Assembly (NCBI RefSeq): GCF_038397735.1
Contig: NZ_CP151635.1
Span: 1,984,001-2,048,000, forward strand
Reading direction: 5' to 3'
DNA length: 64,000 bases
Origin: Microbacterium sp. LWH13-1.2
GTDB lineage: Bacteria > Actinomycetota > Actinomycetes > Actinomycetales > Microbacteriaceae
How positions within the stretch are numbered: the stretch's first letter is position 1; the number at the start of each line of letters is the position of its first letter. The notes below the pieces were generated by a model. The model did no database searches. It was not told the DNA's origin and worked only from the letters and a program-made list of their open reading frames with translations. The translations under genes were made by a program, and so were the position numbers. This document shows, piece after piece, positions 52,998 through 62,950 of this stretch.

Positions 52998-53392
52998 CGG
53001 GCGTCCTCCAGATCTCGGGGGCCGAACGCGTCCGGCAGTACTTCGTCGATGGTCCGGATGCCGGAGACGGTCTCCAGCAGCATTCCCGGCATCGCGTGTT
53101 CGTAGAGCAGCTGGCGGCACCGGCCGCACGGCATGATCGTCTGCCCGTCGTTGTTGACGCACACGAAGGCGACGAGCTGGCCGCCGCCCGACATGTGCAG
53201 GTCTCCGACGAGCGCGCACTCGGCGCACAGCGTCACGCCGTAGGAGGCGTTCTCGACGTTGCAGCCCGCGACGATGCGCCCGTCTCCGACGAGAGCGGCC
53301 GCGCCCACCCGGTAACGGGAGTACGGCGCGTACGCCTTCGTCATGGCGTCGGTCGCCACCTGGCGGAGTTCATCCCAGTCGATGTCTGTCAT
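52994..53392 (-). CDS. cdd: Cytidine deaminase
   Basis: 132 residues. Zinc motifs VAGCNVENASYGVTLCAECALV (catalytic Glu after Cys) and IMPCGRCRQLLYEHA. Deaminates cytidine and deoxycytidine. It lies seven bases after the nucleoside permease gene and overlaps deoA, so transport and salvage are co-expressed. Confidence 0.95.
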   Translation of the reverse strand: MTDIDWDELRQVATDAMTKAYAPYSRYRVGAAALVGDGRIVAGCNVENASYGVTLCAECALVGDLHMSGGGQLVAFVCVNNDGQTIMPCGRCRQLLYEHAMPGMLLETVSGIRTIDEVLPDAFGPRDLEDAR

Positions 53393-53399
53393 GTCGCTC

Positions 53400-54686
53400 C
53401 TAGGACTTGATGTACGGCTTGCCGCTGGCGGCGGGTCCGCGGATCTGGCCGGCGAAGCCTGCGACCGCGAGAAGCGTGACGACGTACGGCAGCATCAGCA
53501 TGAACTCGCCGGGGATCGGCGTCTTCAGGATCGACAGCAGGTTCTGTAGGTTCGTCGCGAAGCCGAACAGCAGAGCGGCGAGCGTCGCGCGGATCGGGTC
53601 CCAGCGTCCGAAGATCACCGCGGCGAGGGCGATGAAGCCGAGCCCTGCCGTCATGTCCTTGCCGAACTGCGGCACCGAGACGAGCGTGAAGTACGCTCCT
53701 CCGATGCCGGCGATCGCACCCGCGAGGAGCACGTTCCAGAATCGCGTCGCGTTCACCTTGATGCCCACGGTGTCTGCGGCCTGCGGGTGCTCGCCCACGG
53801 CACGGACCCGGAGTCCCCACTTCGTGCGGTACAGACCCCAGGCGACGATCGCGACGGTGACGAACATCAGGTAGACGATGAACGTCTGGTTGAACAGCAC
53901 CGGCCCGATGATCGGGATGTCGCTGAGCAGCGGGATCTCGATGCGGCTGAAGCGCACCGGCGTGTTGAGGGCGGCCTCGTTCGGTGCGAGCAGCGCCCCG
54001 TAGAGGAACCCGGTGAGACCGCTGACGAGGACGTTGAGCACCACACCGACGATGACCTGCTCGACGAGGTACTTGATGGCGAATGCCGCGAGCACGGCGG
54101 CCACGAGCACGCCGCCGAGCATGGCGCCCAGCAGGCCGATGAAGGGGCTCCCGGTGACACTCGAGAGGAGCGCCGCCGAGAACGCTCCGAGGAGCAGCTG
54201 TCCTTCGATCGCGACGTTGACGACACCGGCACGCTCGCCGATGACGCCGCCGAGCGCACCGAACACGAGCGGGACCGAGAGCGAGACCGCTCCGAAGAGC
54301 AGGCTGCTGACAGGCACGAGCCCGCCGGCACCGGCCCACACGAGGAACCCGAAGACGGCGAGCACGCTGAACGCGATCACCAACCACATCGACGCCTTGC
54401 GATACGCCCAGGCCCGCAGGAACGCGAGAACCGACAGCAGCGCCAGGATCACGATGACGACCCAGCTGGTCGGCCCGGTCGGCAGCGCGACATCGGGCAG
54501 CGCGAACGGCGACGACGGGTCGTTGAGCCGGAAGCTGCTGGTGCCGGTGCGCGGCACCAGCAGGAACAGGAGCGCCAGCAGCACGGTCGCTGCGGCGAGG
54601 ACGATCGGAGCCTTCAGGTGCCGCTCACGCACTGTGGCGAGCTGCACGGTTCCGTCGGCGGCTTCGCTCTGGACGAGGGAGGTCAT
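53400..54686 (-). CDS. Nucleoside ABC transporter permease (second)
   Basis: 428 residues, ATG at 54686 overlapping the upstream permease stop. About ten hydrophobic helices; typical blocks are GVVNVAIEGQLLLGAFSAAL, GLRVRAVGEHPQAADTVGIKVNATRFWNVLLAGAIAGIGGAYF and the C-terminal LMLPYVVTLLAVAGFAG. Branched-chain/sugar-type permease as in Bmp-linked nucleoside importers. Confidence 0.92.
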   Translation of the reverse strand: MTSLVQSEAADGTVQLATVRERHLKAPIVLAAATVLLALLFLLVPRTGTSSFRLNDPSSPFALPDVALPTGPTSWVVIVILALLSVLAFLRAWAYRKASMWLVIAFSVLAVFGFLVWAGAGGLVPVSSLLFGAVSLSVPLVFGALGGVIGERAGVVNVAIEGQLLLGAFSAALLSSVTGSPFIGLLGAMLGGVLVAAVLAAFAIKYLVEQVIVGVVLNVLVSGLTGFLYGALLAPNEAALNTPVRFSRIEIPLLSDIPIIGPVLFNQTFIVYLMFVTVAIVAWGLYRTKWGLRVRAVGEHPQAADTVGIKVNATRFWNVLLAGAIAGIGGAYFTLVSVPQFGKDMTAGLGFIALAAVIFGRWDPIRATLAALLFGFATNLQNLLSILKTPIPGEFMLMLPYVVTLLAVAGFAGQIRGPAASGKPYIKS

Positions 54687-55999
54687 GCGGTCACCGCCTT
54701 CTTCGCTGCCTTGGCTCTCGCCTTGGCCGCCTTCTCGAGGTCGGACTTCGGGAGGAAGAACACCGTGCGCAGCAGCGGCGGCGCGGCGATGAACAGCACG
54801 ACGAGCGACTGCACGACGAGCACGATGTCGACGGGGATGTCCTGCGCCTGCATCGAGAACGATCCGGCCTTCAGCGCACCGAACAGGATGCCGGCGGCGA
54901 AGGTGCCCCAGGCGCGGCTGCGCCCGAGCAGGGCGACGGTGATCGCGTCGAAGCCGATACCGGCGTCGATCGTCTCCGTGATGCCCGTCGTGACCGCACC
55001 CTGCACCTGGTTCATGCCGGCGAGACCTGCGAGAGCACCGGCGAGCAGCATGGCGTACACGTAGACGCGCTGCACGCTGATGCCCGCGGCGCGCGCTGCG
55101 TGCGGGTTCTCACCCACGGCGCGCATGCGCATGCCGAGCGACGAGCGCTCGATGAGCCACCACACGAACAGGGTCGCGATGATGACGATCACGAATCCGA
55201 GGTCGAGCAGGGGGAACTGCGGGCCGAGGAGCGAGGGGAACTGCGCGCTCTCGGGGGTCGCGTATCCGAGCGCCTGGTTCGTGCCCGGCTTCTGCAGCAG
55301 CCCGGGGGTGCGGATCATCCACAGGAGCAGGTAGTAGGCGACGTAGTTGAGCATGATCGTGAGGATCACCTCGTGGGCGCCGGTCTTCGCCTTGAGCAGA
55401 CCGGCGATCGCTCCCCAGAGAGCACCGCCGGCGATGCCGGCGATCAGCGTGACGGGGATGTGCAGCCAGAACGGCAGGTCGAGCTGGAAGGTCAGGAGAC
55501 CTGCCACGGCGACACCGATCAGCATCTGGCCGCGTGCACCGATGTTGAAGAGGCCGACACGGAACGCGAGTGCCACACCGAGACCGGCGGCGATCAGCGG
55601 GGCCGCGAATCCGAGGGTGTTCGTGAGCGGACGGATCTGCGCGGCGAAGTCGGCACCTCGCGCATTGAAGATCGCTCCGCGGAACAGGGCCTCATAGCCG
55701 TTGTAGACGGCGTTCCATGCTGCGGCGATCGTGTCGGTCGGACGCGAGAAGAAATACCCGGAGGCCTCGATCACGTCTTCGTTGGTGAAGGCGATCAGGA
55801 TGCCTCCGACCACGAGCGCGAGGAAGATCGCCAGGATCGTGGTCACCGCACTGCCGCGCAGCATCTCCTTGAGGATCACGTTGCCGCGCGGGGGCGGCGG
55901 AGCGTCGACCGGGTCACGCAGCGTCGTCGTCGTGTTCACCGAGAGCTGGTCGCCCGAGTTCCCGTTCGATCCGTCGCCCTGTGGCGTCGTACCGCTCAT
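54683..55999 (-). CDS. Nucleoside ABC transporter permease (first)
   Basis: 438 residues, overlapping the ATPase gene by ATGA. Long N-terminal tail (1-45), then helices; key loop GLFNIGARGQMLIGVAVAGLL and SLGMRMRAVGENPHAARAAGISVQRVYVYAMLLAGALAGLAG. Paired with the second permease to form the channel. The C-terminal tail is Lys/Ala-rich (EKAAKARAKAAKKAVTA). Confidence 0.92.
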   Translation of the reverse strand: MSGTTPQGDGSNGNSGDQLSVNTTTTLRDPVDAPPPPRGNVILKEMLRGSAVTTILAIFLALVVGGILIAFTNEDVIEASGYFFSRPTDTIAAAWNAVYNGYEALFRGAIFNARGADFAAQIRPLTNTLGFAAPLIAAGLGVALAFRVGLFNIGARGQMLIGVAVAGLLTFQLDLPFWLHIPVTLIAGIAGGALWGAIAGLLKAKTGAHEVILTIMLNYVAYYLLLWMIRTPGLLQKPGTNQALGYATPESAQFPSLLGPQFPLLDLGFVIVIIATLFVWWLIERSSLGMRMRAVGENPHAARAAGISVQRVYVYAMLLAGALAGLAGMNQVQGAVTTGITETIDAGIGFDAITVALLGRSRAWGTFAAGILFGALKAGSFSMQAQDIPVDIVLVVQSLVVLFIAAPPLLRTVFFLPKSDLEKAAKARAKAAKKAVTA

Positions 56000-57510
56000 G
56001 CGGCCACCTCTCCCTCGGCGGCGCCCGCCATCATCAGTCCCAGCGTCTCGCGCGGGGTGTCGCCCGGAACGATCCCGACGATCGTGCCTCGGTACATGAC
56101 CGCGATGCGGTCGGCGAGAGCTGCGACTTCGTCGAGCTCGGTCGAGACCACGACGACGGGGATGCCGGCGTCACGCGTCTCGATGATGCGCTTGTGGATG
56201 AACTCGATCGAGCCCACGTCGACTCCGCGGGTCGGCTGCGCCGCGACGAGCAGACGCAGTTCGCGACTCATCTCGCGAGCGATCACGACCTTCTGCTGGT
56301 TTCCGCCGGAGAGAGTCCCCGCCGGAGTGTGCGGACCCTGCGCGCGGATGTCGTACTCCTTGATGCGCGCGTGGGCGAACTCCTCGAGCGCTGCGCGGCG
56401 CAGAGTGCCGCCGCGGCTGAACTCGGGGTCGCCTGAGCGATCGAGGATGAGGTTCTCGGCGACGGAGAAGGCGGCGACGAGGCCGTCTTCCGTGCGGTCC
56501 TCGGGGACGAAGCCGACACCGGCGTCGAGGATCGCTCGCACGCTCTTTCCGACGAGCTGGGTGCCGTCGAGCGAGATGGATCCTTCGACGCGGGCCGCAA
56601 GGCCGACGATGGCCTCGACCAGCTCGGTCTGTCCGTTGCCCTGCACGCCGGCGACGGCGAGCACCTCGCCGGGTCGCACGGTGAAGTCGACGTCATCGAC
56701 GACGATCGCGCCCGCGGCGGTCAGGACCCGCAGGCCCTTCACCTCGAGGCCGCCGTCGCCCAGGCGCGGAGCGTCCTTGTGCACGGTGAGCTCCACCGCA
56801 CGTCCGACCATGAGCGAGGCCAGCTCGCCGTTCGTCGCGGTGGGCGATGCCTCGCCGACGATGCGGCCGAGGCGAACGATCGTGATGGTGTCCGCGACCT
56901 CGCGGACCTCACGCAGTTTGTGGGTGATGAAGACGATCGCGGTGCCCTCGTCGCGGAGCTGGCGCATGATGCCCATCAGCTCGTCCGTCTCCTGAGGGGT
57001 GAGCACGGCGGTGGGCTCGTCGAACACGAGCACCTTCGCGTCGCGCGAGAGGGCCTTGATGATCTCGACGCGCTGCTGCACTCCGACAGGCAGGTCGCCG
57101 ACGATCGCGTCAGGGTCGATGTCGAAGCCGAAGCGCGCGGCGACGGAGCGCACGTGCTCACGCGCCTTCGCGATGTCGAGGGTGCCGACGCCCTTCGTCT
57201 GCTCGTGACCGAGCATGACGTTCTCGGCCACCGTGAACACGGGGACCAGCATGAAGTGCTGGTGCACCATGCCGATGCCGGCGTTCATGGCGTCGCCCGG
57301 GCCACGGAACCGCTGGACGACGTCGTCCAGGAGGATCTCTCCCTCGTCGGCCTGGTACAGCCCGTAGAGGACGTTCATCAGGGTCGACTTGCCTGCACCG
57401 TTCTCACCGAGCAGCGCATGGATCTGCCCCGGCTCGACGATCAGGTCGATGTGGTCGTTGGCCACCAGGGTTCCGAACCGCTTGGTGATTCCGCGGAGTT
57501 CGAGCTTCAT
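55996..57510 (-). CDS. Nucleoside ABC transporter ATPase, two ABC domains
   Basis: 504 residues, ATG at 57510. First domain: GENGAGKSTLMNVLYGLYQ Walker A, Q-loop GIGMVHQHFMLVP, signature PVGVQQRVEIIKALSRDAKVLVFDEPTAVL. Second domain: degenerate Walker A VAGVQGNGQTELVEAI, signature LSGGNQQKVVIAREMSRELRLLVAAQPTRGVDVG. Typical of Bmp-dependent nucleoside or sugar importers of the YufO/NupO type. Followed by two overlapping permease genes, cdd, deoA and add. Confidence 0.93.
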   Translation of the reverse strand: MKLELRGITKRFGTLVANDHIDLIVEPGQIHALLGENGAGKSTLMNVLYGLYQADEGEILLDDVVQRFRGPGDAMNAGIGMVHQHFMLVPVFTVAENVMLGHEQTKGVGTLDIAKAREHVRSVAARFGFDIDPDAIVGDLPVGVQQRVEIIKALSRDAKVLVFDEPTAVLTPQETDELMGIMRQLRDEGTAIVFITHKLREVREVADTITIVRLGRIVGEASPTATNGELASLMVGRAVELTVHKDAPRLGDGGLEVKGLRVLTAAGAIVVDDVDFTVRPGEVLAVAGVQGNGQTELVEAIVGLAARVEGSISLDGTQLVGKSVRAILDAGVGFVPEDRTEDGLVAAFSVAENLILDRSGDPEFSRGGTLRRAALEEFAHARIKEYDIRAQGPHTPAGTLSGGNQQKVVIAREMSRELRLLVAAQPTRGVDVGSIEFIHKRIIETRDAGIPVVVVSTELDEVAALADRIAVMYRGTIVGIVPGDTPRETLGLMMAGAAEGEVAA

Positions 57511-57618
57511 ATCTGCACCTTATCCAGAAGTGTCATCCAGAAGAGTCTGAAGAATCTGCGGCGCATCCCCCGGGGATCGCCCGGGTGCGCCGTGAACAGT
57601 CATCGTCGTCCGTCCACG

Positions 57619-57657
57619 GCGCGGGGCGAGTGGCCGCTTGCACCACTCGCCCCGCGC
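57619..57657 (-). terminator. Strong hairpin after BMP lipoprotein gene
   Basis: GCGCGGGGCGAGTGG (57619-57633) pairs with CCACTCGCCCCGCGC (57643-57657): 15 bases, nine-base loop, 15 bases beyond the BMP stop. No T-run follows on the minus strand, so it may act as a partial terminator or 3' stabiliser, giving more binding protein than transporter. A further hairpin, GGCGCA...TGCGCC, lies at 57560-57591. Confidence 0.6.
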
Positions 57658-57671
57658 TGGAACTCGATGAT

Positions 57672-58784
57672 TTACGGGGAGTTCGGGGACTCCACCGTGA
57701 TGTCGCCGTCGATGATCTGCTTCTGCAGAGCGGCGATCTCGTCGAGAAGGCCGTCGGGCAGGTCGCCCTCGAACGAGCCGAAGCCCGAGAGCTTCACGCC
57801 CTCGTTCTCGAGGGTGCCGACGTACGGAGCCGGGTCGAAGTCGCCCTTCGAGGCTGCGATCGTCGCATCCTGGACTGCGACATCGATCGCCTTCATGATC
57901 GAGAAGAGCGTGACGTCGGCCACGGACTCGTCAGCGACGGCGAGGTCGCTGTCGACGCCGATGAGCAGCGTGTCCTTGCCGCTGTCGGCGATCGCCGCAG
58001 CCGCGCTCTGGTAGACGGGACCGCCGACCGGGAGGATGACGTCGACGCCCTGGTCGAGCACGCCCTGAGCCGTCTGCTTGGCCGTGTCGTTCGCGTCGAA
58101 GCCGCCGGTGAAGGAGCCCTTCTGCGTGGCGGTGTCCCAGCCGAAGACCTCGACCGCACCCGACTTGTCCTCGTTGTACTTCTCGACACCGAGCTGGAAG
58201 CCGTCCATGAACACGGCGACCGACGGGATCTGCATTCCGCCGAAGGTGCCGACCTTGTTCACGCCTGCGGCCGACGACCAGCTCGCGGCGGCGTAGCCAC
58301 CGAGGTAGGCGGCCTGAGCGGTGTCGAAGACGAGCGGCTTGATGTTCGGGGCATCGGTGGTGCCGTCGAAGTCGTTGTCCGCGTAGTCGTCGATGATCGC
58401 GTAGTTGATCTCGGGGTTGGCGAGTGCCGACTCGACGGTCGCGGCCGAGAGCTTGAACCCGACCGAGACGATCAGGGAGCAGCCCTCCGAGACCGCGGTC
58501 TCGAGGTTCGGCGCGTAGTCGTTGTCATTGGCCGACTCGAACTCGAGCGGCTTCACGCCGAGCTCGTCAGCGGCGGCGTCCATGCCCTCCTTGGCGGACT
58601 GGTTGAACGACTTGTCGTTCCAACCGCCGGCGTCGGAGACGAGGCAGGGGAGGAAGTCGGATGCTGCATCCCCGCCCCCGTTGCCGCCCGATTCGGTCGG
58701 AGCCTGGCCACAGCCGGCGAGTGCGAAGACGACGCCCGCGGCGATGGTCGCGCCGAGCAGCTTCTTGGTGGTGGAGATGGTCAA
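57672..58784 (-). CDS. BMP-family nucleoside-binding lipoprotein
   Basis: 370 residues, starting with TTG at 58784; the choice rests on GGAGG six bases upstream and the immediate signal peptide. Signal peptide 1-24, lipobox ALAGC with lipidated C25. Mature domains: LPCLVSDAGGWNDKSFNQSAKEGMDAA, DANDTAKQTAQGVLDQGVDVILPVGGP and a C-terminal hinge region. Binds purine or pyrimidine nucleosides for the ABC importer encoded downstream. Confidence 0.9.
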   Translation of the reverse strand: MTISTTKKLLGATIAAGVVFALAGCGQAPTESGGNGGGDAASDFLPCLVSDAGGWNDKSFNQSAKEGMDAAADELGVKPLEFESANDNDYAPNLETAVSEGCSLIVSVGFKLSAATVESALANPEINYAIIDDYADNDFDGTTDAPNIKPLVFDTAQAAYLGGYAAASWSSAAGVNKVGTFGGMQIPSVAVFMDGFQLGVEKYNEDKSGAVEVFGWDTATQKGSFTGGFDANDTAKQTAQGVLDQGVDVILPVGGPVYQSAAAAIADSGKDTLLIGVDSDLAVADESVADVTLFSIMKAIDVAVQDATIAASKGDFDPAPYVGTLENEGVKLSGFGSFEGDLPDGLLDEIAALQKQIIDGDITVESPNSP

Positions 58785-58800
58785 CTCATGCCTCCCTCAA

Positions 58801-58824
58801 CGATCCCGCGGCCCTCGCGGATCG
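58801..58824. promoter_or_regulatory. Imperfect inverted repeat in BMP leader
   Basis: CGATCCCGCG and CGCGGATCG flank GCCCT about 20 bases before the TTG start of the binding-protein gene. A TAACTT-like -10 on the minus strand lies just upstream (about 58833). Candidate operator for a nucleoside-responsive regulator, or a hairpin in the leader. Confidence 0.4.
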
Positions 58825-58932
58825 CTCAAAGTTACCTACTGTTTCGACTTTTGTGCATGCCAGCACCCGAGCGGCAATCGAATGGTTACAAAGCTGAAAC
58901 CAAGACAGCCGATGAGCGGCGGTCGCTGCTCA

Positions 58933-60048
58933 TCAGAGCACGTCGCCCCGCCCGGTGAGCTTGAGCGACTCCACGACGCCCTTCACCCGCTGCGCGTGCT
59001 GCACGGTGGTGACCAGCAGAGCGTCCGGGGTGTCGACGACGACGATGTCCTGCACACCGATGAGGCTGATCACGCGGGACGTCTGACTGACCAGGATGCC
59101 GCTGGCGGCATCCGAGAGCACGCGGGCTTTCGGACCGAGCACCGCGAGGTCGTTCTTGCGGCCGTTGTTGATGAGCTTCGTGAGCGAGGCGAAGTCCCCC
59201 ACGTCGTCCCAGTCGAAGTGGCCGGGCACGACGGCGAGGCGCCCTCGGCGCGCAGCGGGCTCGGCCACCGCGTAGTCGATCGCGATCTTCTTGAGTCCTG
59301 GCCAGATCCGGTCCACCGCCGGGCCGCGCCGCTCACGGTCGTCCCACGCCTCGGCGAGTTCCAGGAGCCCTGCATGCAGGGCGGGCTCGTTCGCGGCGAG
59401 TTCGTCGAGGAGCACGCTCGCCTTGGCGATGAACATGCCGGCGTTCCAGAGATAGTCGCGGTCGGCGAGATAGGCCTGGGCGGTCTCGAGGTCGGGCTTC
59501 TCCACGAAGCTCTCGACGAGGGCGGCCTCGCGGGCTCCGTCGACGACGAGTTCCGGCCCCTTCTTGATGTAGCCGAAGCCGGTCGCGGGCTCGGTGGGAG
59601 AGATGCCGATCGTGCAGATGTACCCTTCACGGGCGACCTCGACCGCGTCGCGGACGGCGAACTCGAACACGCGGGTGCTGCGGATGACGTGGTCGGCGCT
59701 GAACGAGCCGATGATCACGTCGGGGTCACGACGATGCAGGACCGCCGCCGCGAGTCCGATGGCCGCCGCGGACTCGCGGGGCTCCGACTCGAGGAAGACG
59801 TTCAGATCCGCGATGCCGGGCAGCTCGGCCTCCACCGCGGCCCGGTGGGCCCGTCCGGTGACCACGGCGATGCGGTCGTGCCCGGCGAGCGGCTCGAGCC
59901 TGTCCCACGTGTCGCGGAGCAGCGAATGCCCGGAACCCGTGAGATCGTGCAGGAACTTCGGGGCGTCGGCACGGGACAGAGGCCACAGACGGCTGCCGAT
60001 GCCGCCGGCGGGGATCACTGCGTAGAAGTCCTTGATGGGTTGGCTCAC
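58933..60048 (-). CDS. manC: Mannose-1-phosphate guanylyltransferase
   Basis: 371 residues, GTG at 60048 with TACTCT six bases upstream (leaderless type). Start: FYAVIPAGGIGSRLWPLSRADAPKFLHDL, the GGxGxRLWPLSR...PK signature. Also FSADHVI, GYIKKG, FVEKPDLETAQAYL, LWNAGMFIAKASVLL and FDWDDVGDFASL. Makes GDP-mannose; no C-terminal isomerase domain. Confidence 0.93.
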   Translation of the reverse strand: MSQPIKDFYAVIPAGGIGSRLWPLSRADAPKFLHDLTGSGHSLLRDTWDRLEPLAGHDRIAVVTGRAHRAAVEAELPGIADLNVFLESEPRESAAAIGLAAAVLHRRDPDVIIGSFSADHVIRSTRVFEFAVRDAVEVAREGYICTIGISPTEPATGFGYIKKGPELVVDGAREAALVESFVEKPDLETAQAYLADRDYLWNAGMFIAKASVLLDELAANEPALHAGLLELAEAWDDRERRGPAVDRIWPGLKKIAIDYAVAEPAARRGRLAVVPGHFDWDDVGDFASLTKLINNGRKNDLAVLGPKARVLSDAASGILVSQTSRVISLIGVQDIVVVDTPDALLVTTVQHAQRVKGVVESLKLTGRGDVL

Positions 60049-60072
60049 CCTGTCAGAGTATCCCGACGGAAC

Positions 60073-60088
60073 ATCTCGACATCGAGAT
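60073..60088. promoter_or_regulatory. Perfect inverted repeat ATCTCGA-CA-TCGAGAT
   Basis: Seven-base arms separated by CA, between manC and sdhC. The site covers the expected -35 position of the manC promoter and lies about 135 bases upstream of the sdhC start. The shape ATCTyGA-N2-TCrAGAT resembles MarR-family operators as I remember them. Candidate regulator site for manC, sdh, or both. Confidence 0.55.
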
Positions 60089-60224
60089 ACTTAGGCTCCC
60101 CTTCGTCGCCCACGGGCGCCACACGGGAATAGGATGGTGTCCGATCGGCCGTGCCTGGCAGCAGGCTCATGCTTGGACCACGCATCGCACGCGACCGAGT
60201 CACATCGATCCAGGGAGGACGACC

Positions 60225-60659
60225 GTGTCCACAAGCGCTCGCTTGACACCGTCGATTTCGGAAACCACTTCCAAGACACCTCGAGGCACCCTCTACCGGG
60301 GTCGCGAAGGCATGTGGTCGTGGGTGCTTCATCGCATCACCGGAGTCGCCATCTTCTTCTTCCTGTTGGTGCATGTGCTCGACACTGCACTCATCAGGGT
60401 GTCCCCCGAGGCGTACAACGCCGTCATCGGCACCTACAAGAACCCGATCATGGCCCTCGGCGAGGTCGTGCTGGTCGCCGGCATCGTGTTCCATGCGATG
60501 AACGGCCTCCGCATCATCGCCGTCGACTTCTGGTCGAAGGGCGCCAAGTACCAGCGCCAGCTGTTCTGGGGTGTGCTCGCGGTGTGGGTCGTGATCATGG
60601 CCGGCTTCGTGCCGCGTCACCTCGCACTCGCGTTCGCCGGATTCGGAGGAGGACACTGA
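60225..60659 (+). CDS. sdhC: Succinate dehydrogenase cytochrome b subunit
   Basis: 144 residues, GTG at 60225 with AGGGAGGA upstream. Three membrane helices; SWVLHRITG (H36, quinone-site region) and IVFHAMNGLR (H90, likely heme ligand). The stop overlaps sdhD. Membrane anchor of complex II in the sdhCDAB operon. Confidence 0.93.
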   Translation: MSTSARLTPSISETTSKTPRGTLYRGREGMWSWVLHRITGVAIFFFLLVHVLDTALIRVSPEAYNAVIGTYKNPIMALGEVVLVAGIVFHAMNGLRIIAVDFWSKGAKYQRQLFWGVLAVWVVIMAGFVPRHLALAFAGFGGGH

Positions 60660-61102
60660 TGACCGCTCAGACTGTCGCCGCTCCCGTCCGCCGTCAGCGC
60701 GGATTCAACCTCGAGAAGTGGGGCTGGCTCTTCATGCGCGGCTCCGGCGTCGTCCTGGTCGTGCTCATCTTCGGCCACCTGTTCATCAACCTGATGGTCG
60801 GAGAGGGCATCCACGCCCTCGACTTCGCGTTCATCGCGGGCAAGTTCGCCACGCCGTTCTGGCAGTGGTGGGACGTCATCATGCTCTGGCTGGCCCTGAT
60901 CCACGGCGCCAACGGCATGCGGACGATCGTCAATGACTACGTCACGAACAACACCGCTCGCAAGGCTCTGACGTGGGCCCTGGGCCTCGCAGCCGCCCTG
61001 CTCATCATCCTCGGCACCCTGGTCGTCTTCACCTTCGACCCGTGCCTCGGCGTGACCGAGACGAGCACGCTGTGGGAACAGTGCCAGACGCTGGGCAAGT
61101 AG
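60659..61102 (+). CDS. sdhD: Succinate dehydrogenase hydrophobic membrane anchor
   Basis: 147 residues, ATG at 60659 overlapping the sdhC stop (TGATG). Three membrane helices with H40 ([12 protein letters not shown]) and H82 ([11 protein letters not shown]) as candidate heme ligands. The C-terminus ends [13 protein letters not shown]. Anchors the SdhAB catalytic part. Confidence 0.92.
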   Translation: MTAQTVAAPVRRQRGFNLEKWGWLFMRGSGVVLVVLIFGHLFINLMVGEGIHALDFAFIAGKFATPFWQWWDVIMLWLALIHGANGMRTIVNDYVTNNTARKALTWALGLAAALLIILGTLVVFTFDPCLGVTETSTLWEQCQTLGK

Positions 61103-61121
61103 AAGAGAAGGCATACGAGAA

Positions 61122-62948
61122 GTGACTACCGAGACCCAGGATTCCGTCGTGCGCGACGGTGTGCATTATCACCAGTTCGACATCGTCATCGTGGGCGCCG
61201 GCGGCGCCGGCATGCGCGCGGCGATCGAGGCCGGCCCCGGCGCGAAGACCGCGGTGATCTCCAAGCTGTACCCGACGCGTTCGCACACCGGTGCGGCGCA
61301 GGGCGGCATGGCGGCTGCGCTCGCGAACGTCGAGGAGGACAGCTGGGAGTGGCACACCTTCGACACCGTCAAGGGCGGCGACTACCTCGTCGACCAGGAC
61401 GCTGCGGAGATCCTCGCGAAGGAAGCGATCGACGCGGTCATCGACCTCGAGAACATGGGTCTGCCGTTCAACCGCACGCCCGAGGGCAAGATCGACCAGC
61501 GCCGCTTCGGCGGTCACACCGCCCAGCACGGCAAGACCCCGGTCCGCCGCGCCTGCTACGCGGCCGACCGCACCGGTCACATGATCCTGCAGACGCTGTT
61601 CCAGAACTGCGTCAAGCTCGGCATCAACTTCTTCAACGAGTTCTACGTGCTCGACCTGCTCACGGTGAAGGACGCCGACGGAAAGACCCAGGTCTCGGGC
61701 GTCGTCGCCTACGACCTCTCGACCGGCGAGCTGCACGTCTTCCAGGCCAAGGCCGTCATCTTCGCGACCGGCGGTTTCGGAAAGATCTTCAAGACGACCT
61801 CGAACGCCCACACCCTCACCGGTGACGGCGTCGGCATCGTCTGGCGCAAGGGCCTCCCCCTCGAGGACCTCGAGTTCTTCCAGTTCCATCCCACCGGACT
61901 CGCCGGCCTCGGCATCCTCCTCACGGAGGGCGCGCGAGGAGAGGGCGCGATCCTGCGCAACGCCTCGGGCGAGCGCTTCATGGAGCGCTACGCCCCGACC
62001 ATCAAGGACCTCGCTCCCCGTGACATCGTCGCGCGCTGCATGGTCCAGGAGGTCGCGGAGGGTCGCGGCGCAGGCCCCCACAAGGATTACGTGCTGCTGG
62101 ACTGCACGCACCTGGGCGCCGAGGTCCTCGAGACCAAGCTGCCCGACATCACCGAGTTCGCCCGCACCTACCTGGGCGTCGACCCGGTCGTCGAGCCCGT
62201 GCCGGTCATGCCCACCGCGCACTACGCCATGGGCGGCATCCCGACCAACAACAACGGCGAGGTCCTCGCCGACAACGACACCGTCGTCCCCGGCCTGTAC
62301 GCCGCGGGCGAGTGCGCCTGCGTCTCGGTGCACGGCGCCAACCGCCTCGGCACCAACTCGCTGCTCGACATCAACGTGTTCGGCAAGCGCTCGGGTCGCA
62401 ACGCGGTCGAGTACGTCAAGACCGCCGAGTTCGTGCCGCTCCCGGAGAACCCGGCCGCCTTCGTGTCCGACATGCTCGAGGGTCTGCGCAACAACCAGGG
62501 CACCGAGCGCATCGCGGTGCTCCGCAAGGCGCTGCAGGACGAGATGGACAAGGGCGCGCAGGTGTTCCGCACGCACGACTCCCTCCAGCACGTGCTCGGC
62601 GTCATCGCCGAGCTGCGCGAGCGCTACAAGAACGTGCATGTAGACGACAAGGGCAAGCGGTTCAACACCGACCTGCTCGAGGCCGTCGAGCTGGGCTTCC
62701 TCCTCGACATCGCCGAGGTCGTCGTCTACGCCGCGCAGAACCGCGAGGAGAGCCGTGGCGGCCACATGCGCGACGACTTCCCGACGCGCGACGACGAGAA
62801 GTACATGAAGCACACGATGGCCTACCTGACGGGCGATCCGCACTCCTCCACCCCGAGCGACCACATCAAGCTCGACTGGAAGCCCGTCGTCTTCACCAAG
62901 AACGACCAGGGCGAATTGAACTACCCGCCGATGGAGAGGAAGTACTGA
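61122..62948 (+). CDS. sdhA: Succinate dehydrogenase flavoprotein subunit
   Basis: 608 residues, GTG at 61122. FAD motif [18 protein letters not shown] (20-37), covalent flavin His H55 in [22 protein letters not shown], catalytic region [39 protein letters not shown] and [15 protein letters not shown]. Oxidises succinate to fumarate. Confidence 0.96.
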   Translation: MTTETQDSVVRDGVHYHQFDIVIVGAGGAGMRAAIEAGPGAKTAVISKLYPTRSHTGAAQGGMAAALANVEEDSWEWHTFDTVKGGDYLVDQDAAEILAKEAIDAVIDLENMGLPFNRTPEGKIDQRRFGGHTAQHGKTPVRRACYAADRTGHMILQTLFQNCVKLGINFFNEFYVLDLLTVKDADGKTQVSGVVAYDLSTGELHVFQAKAVIFATGGFGKIFKTTSNAHTLTGDGVGIVWRKGLPLEDLEFFQFHPTGLAGLGILLTEGARGEGAILRNASGERFMERYAPTIKDLAPRDIVARCMVQEVAEGRGAGPHKDYVLLDCTHLGAEVLETKLPDITEFARTYLGVDPVVEPVPVMPTAHYAMGGIPTNNNGEVLADNDTVVPGLYAAGECACVSVHGANRLGTNSLLDINVFGKRSGRNAVEYVKTAEFVPLPENPAAFVSDMLEGLRNNQGTERIAVLRKALQDEMDKGAQVFRTHDSLQHVLGVIAELRERYKNVHVDDKGKRFNTDLLEAVELGFLLDIAEVVVYAAQNREESRGGHMRDDFPTRDDEKYMKHTMAYLTGDPHSSTPSDHIKLDWKPVVFTKNDQGELNYPPMERKY

Positions 62949-62950
62949 GC

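Noticed and set aside
55100..56995. Long plus-strand open frame opposite the nucleoside transporter genes
   Set aside because: It mirrors the codon pattern of the real genes on the minus strand; its translation is low-complexity Arg/Glu/Ser without motifs.
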